Positions 1-5,751 of a stretch of 6,247 nt of DNA are shown here, piece by piece. The DNA comes from Bacteroidota bacterium (lineage in GTDB: Bacteria > Bacteroidota > Rhodothermia > Rhodothermales > UBA10348). The number at the start of each line of letters is the position of its first letter. Position 1 is the stretch's first letter. The notes beneath the pieces were generated by a model. It made no database searches. It was not told where the DNA came from and saw nothing but the letters and a program-made list of their open reading frames with translations. Made by a program: the position numbers and the translations under genes. The DNA is taken from assembly GCA_027620595.1 (NCBI GenBank), contig JAQCDI010000162.1:1-6247 (forward strand), written 5' to 3'.

Positions 1-503
1 TCGCTGCGGCGGTAGAACTGGTTCGGGTCATCCTTGGAGTTGAACCGCTCATGGAGCTGCACCTTGGAGCCGAAGGTCTGGTTGGCCCGCAGATTGATGT
101 CGTGCAGTTCCTGCGAGACGAGGTTCGATCCGATGATGTAGACGTAATCGGTATCGGCATCCGGGTGGGTCGGATCGATGCGACCGATCATGTCGATGTT
201 GAGGTTGGTAACCGTTTGTTCAAGCGGCACAATGGGATCGCGATCCGTATAGAATGCCGAACCCAGCAATCCCTTTTCTTCGCCGGAAACGTTCAGGAAG
301 ATGACACTACGCCGGGGACCGAATCCGTCTTGGCGCGCCTTTGCAAACGCTTCGGCAATTTCCAGGACGGTGACCGTGCCGGACCCGTCATCGTCGGCGC
401 CGTTGAAGATCGTGTCTTCGCCACCCGTGCCCGGTTGCATTCCGACGTGGTCGTAGTGCGAAGAGATGACCACGAACTCATCCTTCAGCACCGGGTCGGA
501 CCC
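1..503 (-). pseudogene. M28 metallopeptidase catalytic domain, in frame beyond a nonsense codon, cut by window edge
   Basis: Translating past the TAA at 504-506 in the same frame gives 167 uninterrupted codons to the left edge, and they read as the M28 catalytic domain. Visible motifs in order are SSHYDHVG (first zinc ligand His at 456-458, supporting Asp two residues on), NGADDDGSG (bridging Asp), SGEEKGLLGS (catalytic and ligand Glu pair) and NIDMIGR (zinc-ligand Asp). The window ends at DPNQFYRRS, just before the Asp-His motif that usually supplies the last ligand. All visible active-site residues are intact, with no second stop and no frameshift, so the lesion is recent or a sequence error. 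Reinitiation at GTG 489-491 would preserve the domain but give it no signal peptide. The alternative reading is one functional gene, 1-1544 and beyond, with a base-call error at position 506. Confidence 0.75.
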
Positions 504-1544
504 TTAGATGAAGGCCACGACATTTTCCGAGGACACTTCATTGACCCGATTGCGGACGTCTGCTGTCAACGTCGACCCGGTGGCAAAAACGACCGGTTTC
601 AGGGTCCGGTCAATCTCCGCCTGCACGGTGCGGATGTCACGTCCGGCCAGAGCGGAAGCCATTTCGGCAGAAATGGCAAGGACCGTGGGGAATCGGCCTC
701 TGGCGGGACCGGAAGGCGGATCCAGCGACAGGGACCCCACGCCGGCCTGGGAGCCATTGGCCTGTTCAGCAGCCAGTTCGGCCACGGAACCGGACCGGGG
801 CGACAGGTCTCCTACCATCAGGACACCGGCCGGGGCGGCTTCCGAGTTGCCGAAGAACGCCCGCAATTTGTTGAATCGGCCGGTGGTCCACGTGGACAAT
901 GCGTTTCCTTCCGTGGGCAGGAGACTGGTTTCCGCGTCCGACATCGGTTCGTCCGCCAGCATCATGATCCATTTCCCGGTCAGATCTATACCTGCGGCTG
1001 AGAGCGCGGAAAAATCGTTGTATCCGAGATCGTCGTCACCGATGCCGTATCCGGCAAAAACGACCTCGCCGGACTGCGTCCCGGCGCCGCCGAACAGGGT
1101 ATAGAAAGAGCCATCGGTTTCTGTGCCACCGAAGACGTGTTCTTTGTTGCCAACCGTGACAACGGCCTTTTCAAAGCGGGACTGGTACAGAGGGAAAGGT
1201 TGGAGGTAGGCCTTCGGACTACGCGGGTCTGCGGTTTCCATCGTGCCTTTCGGTGCCAATCCCATCCGGCGGTACTGACCAGCCAGATATTCCGCGGCAA
1301 GCTTCTGACCGCGGGCGCTGGTTTCCCTGCCCTCAAAGAAGTCGGAGGCAAAGAAATACAGGTGTGCGGCCAGGTCGTCGGCGGTGATGGTCTGCAGGTA
1401 GCGCGCCACCAGATCCGGATTTTCGAAGGTGGTCGGGGTATCCCCGGGCTCGGCGATGACCGGAGCGCGGTCGGTCTGCTGAGCCAGGGAGGGCGTTGCC
1501 AGAAGCAGGAGGCTCAGCAGGTACGTTGTAAGAGACGTTTTCAT
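504..1544 (-). CDS. Secreted M28 family metallopeptidase, N-terminal portion ended by an in-frame TAA
   Basis: This is the N-terminal 346 residues of a probable exported zinc aminopeptidase of the M28 family. The chosen start (ATG at 1542-1544) opens a clear Sec signal peptide: MKTS, then a leucine-rich core, ending at SLA|QQ near residue 21. An upstream in-frame ATG at 1605-1607 would add 21 polar residues before the signal and is less likely. Residues about 45-115 resemble the lead-in segment of M28 enzymes (ASDFFEGRETSARGQKLAAEYL). Residues about 156-320 look like the PA-type insert (GEVVFAGYGIG, LTGKWIMMLADEP). The frame stops at FI followed by TAA at 504-506, before any zinc ligand, so this piece alone cannot be catalytic. 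The missing domain continues in the same frame at 1-503. It lies 69 bases downstream of the DUF58 gene on the same strand, possibly co-transcribed. No Shine-Dalgarno is visible. The family call is firm; substrate is unknown. Confidence 0.85.
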   Translation of the reverse strand: MKTSLTTYLLSLLLLATPSLAQQTDRAPVIAEPGDTPTTFENPDLVARYLQTITADDLAAHLYFFASDFFEGRETSARGQKLAAEYLAGQYRRMGLAPKGTMETADPRSPKAYLQPFPLYQSRFEKAVVTVGNKEHVFGGTETDGSFYTLFGGAGTQSGEVVFAGYGIGDDDLGYNDFSALSAAGIDLTGKWIMMLADEPMSDAETSLLPTEGNALSTWTTGRFNKLRAFFGNSEAAPAGVLMVGDLSPRSGSVAELAAEQANGSQAGVGSLSLDPPSGPARGRFPTVLAISAEMASALAGRDIRTVQAEIDRTLKPVVFATGSTLTADVRNRVNEVSSENVVAFI

Positions 1545-1613
1545 GTCAGGTTGGATCAGATTGGACGAATTCGGTCGTCTCTCCGTGATGGTCTGGGGGG
1601 CGCCCATGGCCGA

Positions 1614-2546
1614 TCAGGCCAGGCACTGACGCTTGTTGAGGTAGGCGAGCAGGGCAGTGGAATACGGTTCGGCCGTATCCAGCTCGATGAAGTCGATGTT
1701 GCGTTCCCGGCACTTCTCCCGGAAACGGTTGGTGAAGGCGGTAACGGCCTCGGCATAGTTGGCGCGCAGCTGCGAGGGCTGCAGGGACATCTCCTCGCCG
1801 GTTTCCATGTCCACGAATTGCATCGGTACATCGGGAAAACGGAATTCCCGCTCCGTTTCCGATTCGAGGATGTGGAAGACCAGGACTTCATGTCCACGGT
1901 AGCGGAGATGGCGCAATGAATGAAGCAGGGCGTCGTGTTCGGCGATATTCTCGAACAGGTCGGTGATGATGACCACCAGCGAACGCCGACCGATCCGCTC
2001 GGCCACCTCATCGAGTACCGAGGCTGCACTCGTTTTCTGGCTTTGGCCTTGGCCTTCGGATAGACGCTGGAGCGTGGCGAGCAATTCCCGTACATACCCC
2101 TGGGTGCTCTTCGGAGGACGCAGGGTGTGGATGGTCTCGTCGAATGCAATCAGGCCCGTGGCATCCCGCTGACGGGCCATGATGAAGTGCAACGCTCCGG
2201 CCAGGTAGGCGCCATATTGCAGCTTCGAGAGTTTGGCGGCGTGGCGGTACCGCATGGAAGCCGACGTGTCCAACACCACGTAGTGGCGCAGGTTGGTTTC
2301 CTCTTCGTACTGCTTCACATAGTGCCGGTCCGTCTTGCCGTAGACCTTCCAATCCACGTGGCGAAGTTCGTCGCCGGGGTTGTAGGGTCGATGCTCGGCA
2401 AATTCAACGGAAAAGCCGTGGTAAGGGCTCTTGTGCAGACCGGTGATGAATCCTTCCACGATGAGCCGGGCCCGCAGCTCCATGTTCGAGATCTGGCTTA
2501 CGAAGGCCGGATCGAGATACTTGAGCGAGGCGAGGGAATCGGACAC
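1614..2546 (-). CDS. DUF58 domain protein with a von Willebrand factor A-like fold
   Basis: A 310-residue protein of the DUF58 family if started at GTG 2544-2546. That start gives SDSLASLKYLDPAFVSQI, the usual N-terminus of short DUF58 proteins; the longer frame to ATG 2682-2684 adds 46 unconvincing residues and would run to within 10 bases of pyrR on the other strand. Numbering from the GTG, the family signature YNPGDELRHVDWK is at about 55-67, followed by a vWA-type metal-site motif DTSAS at 93-97 and a later TDLFEN at about 195-200. No signal peptide or clear membrane helix is seen, so it is probably cytosolic. DUF58 proteins commonly sit beside MoxR AAA+ ATPases and vWA/BatA-type genes, but the upstream neighbour here is divergent pyrR and the downstream gene is the M28 peptidase. 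The stop TGA (1614-1616) lies in a small inverted repeat, TGGCC/GGCCA at 1607-1621. Family is confident; function is unknown. Confidence 0.88.
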   Translation of the reverse strand: MSDSLASLKYLDPAFVSQISNMELRARLIVEGFITGLHKSPYHGFSVEFAEHRPYNPGDELRHVDWKVYGKTDRHYVKQYEEETNLRHYVVLDTSASMRYRHAAKLSKLQYGAYLAGALHFIMARQRDATGLIAFDETIHTLRPPKSTQGYVRELLATLQRLSEGQGQSQKTSAASVLDEVAERIGRRSLVVIITDLFENIAEHDALLHSLRHLRYRGHEVLVFHILESETEREFRFPDVPMQFVDMETGEEMSLQPSQLRANYAEAVTAFTNRFREKCRERNIDFIELDTAEPYSTALLAYLNKRQCLA

Positions 2547-2692
2547 GTTGACCGGGATTGTCGATTGAACGGTTTGGGGGTCCCCGGATATACGAAGCCC
2601 CGGGCGAGGGTTCCACCGGGGGTATCCCGTCTTTACGAAAGATCCGATCAAGAGTGTCGGCGAATGCGTTGGTTTGGCGTACATTCTGCGCC
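2547..2692. promoter_or_regulatory. Divergent intergenic control region between the DUF58 gene and pyrR
   Basis: These 146 bases separate two genes reading outward, so they must carry both promoters. For pyrR, TACATT at 2680-2685 is a plausible -10 (sigma-70-like, or a partial match to the Bacteroidota TAnnTTTG box). No good -35 or TTTG element is found at the right distance. The -10 ends seven bases before the pyrR ATG, which would make the transcript leaderless or nearly so. For the DUF58 side no convincing promoter was picked; GTATAT read on the minus strand near 2588-2593 is the weak best candidate. An inverted repeat CCCCGG (2582-2587) / CCGGGG (2616-2621) could fold or bind a regulator. 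No PyrR-binding loop or attenuator-like terminator was recognised. This is inferred from gene layout and short motifs only. Confidence 0.4.
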
Positions 2693-3277
2693 ATGGAGGC
2701 CAACGACATCATCAAGGCACAACTGCTGGACGCCCGGGATCTGGAGCGCACGCTGCACCGGATGGCGAGGCAGTTGGTGGAGATGTTTGCGCCGGACGAG
2801 GATGGTGCAGGGCGATTCGGCCTGATCGGGATGCAGACCCGTGGCGTGTATCTGGCCCGCCGTCTGCAGCGCATCATGTCCGAAGTGGACGGCATCGATG
2901 TCCCACTGGGTGTGCTGGACGTGACGATGTACCGCGATGATTTCCGGATGCGCATGAAACAGCCGGTAGTGCGGGAAACGAAGATTGATTTCGACGTGGA
3001 CGGTCGTCACCTGGTGCTCGTGGACGACGTGCTGTATACCGGCCGAACGGTGCGGGCCGGGTTGGACGCACTGACCGATCTGGGGCGTCCGGCTTCCGTA
3101 CACTTCCTGGTGATCGTGGACCGGGGACACCGTGAGCTTCCCATCAAAGCGGATTTCGTGGGACGAAAAGTCCCCACGCTCCCCGGAGAAGAGGTCCGGG
3201 TGAGGGTCCAGGAGCTGGACGGGAAGGAAGGGGTCTGGCTGGTCGATCATCCCAACACTGAGGGAAACAACGCCTGA
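2693..3277 (+). CDS. pyrR: Bifunctional pyr operon regulator / uracil phosphoribosyltransferase PyrR
   Basis: A 194-residue type I phosphoribosyltransferase, close to the usual PyrR length of about 180. PyrR makes UMP from uracil and PRPP and, in some bacteria, binds pyr mRNA to control the operon. The PRPP-binding loop LVLVDDVLYTGRT spans residues 107-119. Other PyrR hallmarks are LIGMQTRGVYLARRL (about 44-58), LDVTMYRDD (75-83) and the basic stretch RGHRELPIKADFVGRKVPT (144-162). The start is ATG 2693-2695, giving MEANDIIKAQLLDARDLERT as in relatives; an in-frame ATG at 2558 would add 45 residues unlike the family and overlap the opposing control region. There is no Shine-Dalgarno before the ATG. 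pyrB starts 4 bases after its stop, the common pyrR-pyrB pairing. Whether it still regulates RNA here is open, since no target leader structure is visible. Confidence 0.95.
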   Translation: MEANDIIKAQLLDARDLERTLHRMARQLVEMFAPDEDGAGRFGLIGMQTRGVYLARRLQRIMSEVDGIDVPLGVLDVTMYRDDFRMRMKQPVVRETKIDFDVDGRHLVLVDDVLYTGRTVRAGLDALTDLGRPASVHFLVIVDRGHRELPIKADFVGRKVPTLPGEEVRVRVQELDGKEGVWLVDHPNTEGNNA

Positions 3278-3281
3278 TCCT

Positions 3282-4262
3282 ATGACCGAATCCACGGCCC
3301 ATTCCGAGAATCAGCCAACCGAAGGCGGACTGAAACATCGTCATTTGCTGGGCCTGGAGGGCTATTCGGCAGGGGAAATCCATCTCATCCTGGAAACGGC
3401 GCGCCAGTTCCGGGATGTCCTTGATCGACCCATCCGGCGCGTTCCGACCCTGCGGGGCATCACGGTGGTCAACCTGTTCTTCGAACCCTCGACCCGCACC
3501 CGCATTTCGTTCGAATTGGCCGAAAAGCGCCTCTCGGCGGACACGGTAAATTTCACGGCCTCCGGATCGTCGGTCAGTAAGGGCGAAACGCTCAAGGACA
3601 CGGCGCAGAACATCGAGGCCATGAAAATCGACATGGTCGTCCTGCGCCACGTGTCTGCCGGCGCGCCTCATTTTCTTACGCGTTGCGTGGACGCAGTGGT
3701 GATCAACGCGGGAGACGGGGCGCACGAACATCCGACGCAGGCCCTGTTGGACATGCTCACGATCAGCGACCATCTTGGATCGCTCGAGGGACGCAACATT
3801 TCCATCATTGGAGACATTCTCCACAGCCGGGTTGCCCGATCCAATATCCATGGCCTGTTGGCTGTCGGTGCCAACGTGACAATCTGCGGACCGAATCCCC
3901 TTTTGCCGCGTCACCTGGAGGAAATGTCTCCGAATGGACGGGTCCGGGTTACCCACCGGCTCGACGAAGCACTGGAAGGAGCCGATGTGGCCATGGCGCT
4001 GCGCATCCAGATGGAACGACAGGGCCGTAACCTCTTCCCGAGCACCCGGGAGTACCACGAGCAGTATGGCATCCGCCTGGAACACCTGGACCGATACCCC
4101 GACCTGCTCGTCATGCATCCGGGCCCGGTGAACCGCGGTGTGGAATTGGCCTCGGAAGTAGTGGACCATGAGCGGGCAGTCATCCTGAACCAGGTGACCA
4201 ACGGAGTGGCCGTTCGCATGGCCGTGCTGTACCTGCTTTCCGGATCCCGGGTCGCTGAGTGA
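3282..4262 (+). CDS. pyrB: Aspartate carbamoyltransferase catalytic subunit
   Basis: A 326-residue ATCase catalytic chain that condenses carbamoyl phosphate with L-aspartate, the first committed step of pyrimidine synthesis, in the cytosol as a trimer. Carbamoyl-phosphate contacts are complete: STRTR at 70-74, the loop SSVSKGETLKDT with Lys100 at 96-107, Arg122 in LRHVSAG, and HPTQALLD starting at His150. The aspartate side shows Arg184 in ILHSRVARSN, ALRIQMER with Arg241 and Gln243, and MHPGPVNRG at 278-286. It starts 4 bases after pyrR and its TGA overlaps the GTG of the next gene, so translational coupling is likely. No pyrI regulatory subunit or pyrC follows, although pyrC often does. The N-terminal 20 residues are polar and extend slightly beyond the conserved fold. 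No residues appear to be missing. Distinction from ornithine carbamoyltransferase rests on the HPGPVNRG and ALRIQ motifs. Confidence 0.96.
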   Translation: MTESTAHSENQPTEGGLKHRHLLGLEGYSAGEIHLILETARQFRDVLDRPIRRVPTLRGITVVNLFFEPSTRTRISFELAEKRLSADTVNFTASGSSVSKGETLKDTAQNIEAMKIDMVVLRHVSAGAPHFLTRCVDAVVINAGDGAHEHPTQALLDMLTISDHLGSLEGRNISIIGDILHSRVARSNIHGLLAVGANVTICGPNPLLPRHLEEMSPNGRVRVTHRLDEALEGADVAMALRIQMERQGRNLFPSTREYHEQYGIRLEHLDRYPDLLVMHPGPVNRGVELASEVVDHERAVILNQVTNGVAVRMAVLYLLSGSRVAE

Positions 4263-4723
4263 CCAGGCGGCCGGAAAACCGGTTCGCCCCGTTCAGTCCG
4301 CCCCGTCCCGTCCAGTCCGTCATTGAATCGCCGACGCACCCCATGAAGGATCCGGTCCGGAGGAAGCAAGTAGCCGACACGCCCGAAGAACGGGTTCGCC
4401 AGGCCGTCCTCACGATGCTCATGGATCACCTGGGTATCCCGGCCTCCCTGATGGCGGTCGAGAAAGGAATCCGGGTGCAGGACATGGTCCGGCGACCCGA
4501 CATCGTTGTTCACGACAGGCAGGGGAAGCCCTGGATGGTTGTTGAATGCAAGGCTCCTGGCGTCCGGCTTTCCCAGGATACCATGGATCAAGCGGCGGGG
4601 TACAATCGACGTCTGGGTGCGCCGTACCTTTTCGTCACCAACGGCACCGATCATCGTTGTGCCCACATCCAGGAAGAGGGTATCGTGTTCCTGGAGACTC
4701 TTCCATCGTTTCCCGCCACCTGA
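4259..4723 (+). CDS. Small stand-alone protein with a type I restriction HsdR N-terminal-like nuclease domain
   Basis: A 154-residue protein matching, from memory, the HsdR_N_2-type family of small PD-(D/E)XK proteins common in Bacteroidota. The nuclease signature appears complete: Glu68 in MAVEKGIRV, Asp81 in RRPDIVVHD, the Glu-x-Lys pair Glu96/Lys98 in VVECKAP, and the QxxxY motif at Gln111-Tyr115 (QAAGYN). There are no helicase, methylase or specificity domains here or nearby, so this is not a type I restriction enzyme; its role is unknown. GTG 4259-4261 overlaps the pyrB stop by four bases and is chosen because relatives usually carry about 30 residues before the DPVRRK...TPEERVRQ stretch. 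ATG 4343-4345 is a reasonable alternative, giving 126 residues. Neither has a Shine-Dalgarno. Residues 1-28 are proline-rich and poorly conserved in appearance. The stop is 10 bases before the phosphatase gene, so it sits inside the cluster. Confidence 0.82.
   Translation: MTRRPENRFAPFSPPRPVQSVIESPTHPMKDPVRRKQVADTPEERVRQAVLTMLMDHLGIPASLMAVEKGIRVQDMVRRPDIVVHDRQGKPWMVVECKAPGVRLSQDTMDQAAGYNRRLGAPYLFVTNGTDHRCAHIQEEGIVFLETLPSFPAT
4266..4288 (+). other. GC-rich stem-loop just after the pyrB stop
   Basis: CCGG (4271-4274) and CCGG (4279-4282) pair around an AAAA loop. Two G-T wobbles extend the stem, and GGC/GCC pair beyond a one-base bulge. It sits directly after the pyrB stop and inside the first codons of the nuclease gene if GTG 4259 is used. 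No T-run follows, so a strong intrinsic terminator is unlikely; a role in mRNA stability or in tuning downstream translation is possible but only inferred. Confidence 0.35.
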
Positions 4724-4733
4724 TCCTTGTTCC

Positions 4734-5723
4734 ATGCCGTTCCTTTCCGAACTTCAGATTGCCCTGGCCGCTGTCCGGGAAGCTGCCGAGTTGTGTGGTG
4801 AGGTGCAGCAGCAAATGGATCCCGGTGCCATTGAGAAGCTGGATCGGAGCCCGGTGACGATAGCCGATTTCGGAAGTCAGGCCTTGATCTGCAGCCGCTT
4901 GCGACGGGCATTTCCGGACGATCCGATCATTGCCGAGGAAACGTCCACGTCCCTTCGGACGGTCGAGGGTGCCGAGACGGCCGATCGCATGGTGCGACAC
5001 GTGCGCATGCTTCGGCCGGACGCATCGAAAGAGCAGGTCCTGGATTGGATCGATCTCGGAAACCACAAAGCACATGCGCCCCGATATTGGACGCTGGATC
5101 CTATTGACGGGACAAAGGGATTCCTCAGGGGAGATCAGTATGCCGTGGCGTTGGCGCTGATCGTGCAGGGACAGGTTGTGGTGGCTGCCGTAGCGTGTCC
5201 CAATCTTTGCCTGGAGGGTCATCCCGACCAACGGGGGGTAGTGGCGGGGGCCATCAAGGGACAGGGTACCACCTTGTACCGGCTCCAGGATATGGAGCCC
5301 CTCGGGTCGGCTTCCGTGACGGCAACCGCGGACCCGGCCGAAGCGCGATTCTCGGAATCCGTCGAGTCGGCACATACGTCACATTCCCAGTCCGCGCTCA
5401 TTTCCCGGCTTCTGGGCATCACCCGACCCGCCACCCGACTGGATTCGCAGGCCAAGTACGTGGTCGTGGCGGCCGGGGACGCGGACATCTACCTGCGCCT
5501 GCCTTCGGATCGCCGCTACATCGAGAACATCTGGGACCATGCCGCCGGCATGCTGCTGGTCGAGGAGGCAGGAGGTCGGGTGACGGACACCCGTGGCGAG
5601 GACCTGGACTTCGGCCACGGATTCCAATTGTTCCACAACCGCGGCATCCTCGTAACCAACGGTCGCCTGCACAGCATGATGCTGAAGGCCATCGCGGATA
5701 TCGCACCAGAAGAAGGGGAATAG
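4734..5723 (+). CDS. 3'(2'),5'-bisphosphate nucleotidase, HAL2-type (inositol monophosphatase superfamily)
   Basis: A 329-residue Mg2+-dependent, typically lithium-sensitive phosphatase that removes the 3'-phosphate from 3'-phosphoadenosine 5'-phosphate (PAP), and probably PAPS, giving AMP (or APS). Metal-site residues are all visible: Asp45 in SPVTIADFGSQA, Glu68-Glu69 in IIAEET, DPIDGTKGF at 122-130 (Asp122, Asp125), and Asp268 in IWDHAAGMLL. The long insert between the AEE and DPIDGT motifs and the WTLDPIDGTKGFLRGDQYA stretch fit the yeast HAL2/plant SAL1 branch better than short CysQ or plain inositol monophosphatase. ATG 4734 is chosen because it begins MPFLSELQIALAAVREAAEL; in-frame residues further upstream only shadow the preceding gene. 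It follows the nuclease gene by 10 bases and ends the cluster. No sulfate-assimilation gene is adjacent, so its substrate source is not shown by context. No Shine-Dalgarno is seen. Confidence 0.93.
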   Translation: MPFLSELQIALAAVREAAELCGEVQQQMDPGAIEKLDRSPVTIADFGSQALICSRLRRAFPDDPIIAEETSTSLRTVEGAETADRMVRHVRMLRPDASKEQVLDWIDLGNHKAHAPRYWTLDPIDGTKGFLRGDQYAVALALIVQGQVVVAAVACPNLCLEGHPDQRGVVAGAIKGQGTTLYRLQDMEPLGSASVTATADPAEARFSESVESAHTSHSQSALISRLLGITRPATRLDSQAKYVVVAAGDADIYLRLPSDRRYIENIWDHAAGMLLVEEAGGRVTDTRGEDLDFGHGFQLFHNRGILVTNGRLHSMMLKAIADIAPEEGE

Positions 5724-5740
5724 GACCCGGAAGCGGGGTC
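5724..5740. terminator. Weak hairpin between convergent genes
   Basis: GACCC (5724-5728) and GGGTC (5736-5740) form a five-base-pair stem with a seven-base loop directly after the phosphatase stop. The gap to the convergent aminotransferase stop is only 28 bases. No T-run follows on either strand, so this is a weak candidate for stopping either transcript; transcripts may instead run into each other. Confidence 0.25.
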
Positions 5741-5751
5741 ATCCCGGAAAA

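Noticed and set aside
504..506. Programmed readthrough or recoding at the peptidase stop
   Set aside because: TAA is not a selenocysteine or pyrrolysine codon, it is followed by GGG rather than a known readthrough context, and no stem-loop stands out right after it. A mutation or base error is simpler.
51..1001. Long plus-strand open frame of 316 codons over the M28 peptidase
   Set aside because: It is antisense to a frame with clear M28 motifs on both sides of the TAA, resembles no family, and is explained by GC-rich codon bias leaving few stops on the opposite strand.
1607..1621. Hairpin TGGCC/GGCCA at the DUF58 stop as a terminator
   Set aside because: The stem is only five base pairs with no T-run, and the next gene on the same strand starts shortly after, so termination is not supported.
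2648..3295. Minus-strand open frame of 215 codons over pyrR
   Set aside because: It is antisense to an intact PyrR with all motifs and shows no domain of its own.
3144..4169. Long minus-strand open frame of 341 codons over pyrB
   Set aside because: It lies antisense to a complete aspartate carbamoyltransferase and has a composition typical of a shadow frame (rich in His, Arg and Gly) with no recognisable domain.
4296..4321. Direct repeat CAGTCCG occurring twice within a pyrimidine-rich stretch
   Set aside because: Seven bases repeated once in a GC-rich, C-heavy stretch is expected by chance, and no further copies are seen.
4259..4723. A type I restriction-modification or other defence system
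   Set aside because: Only an HsdR_N-like nuclease domain is present. There is no helicase, methylase or specificity gene, and its neighbours are pyrimidine and nucleotide-metabolism genes.
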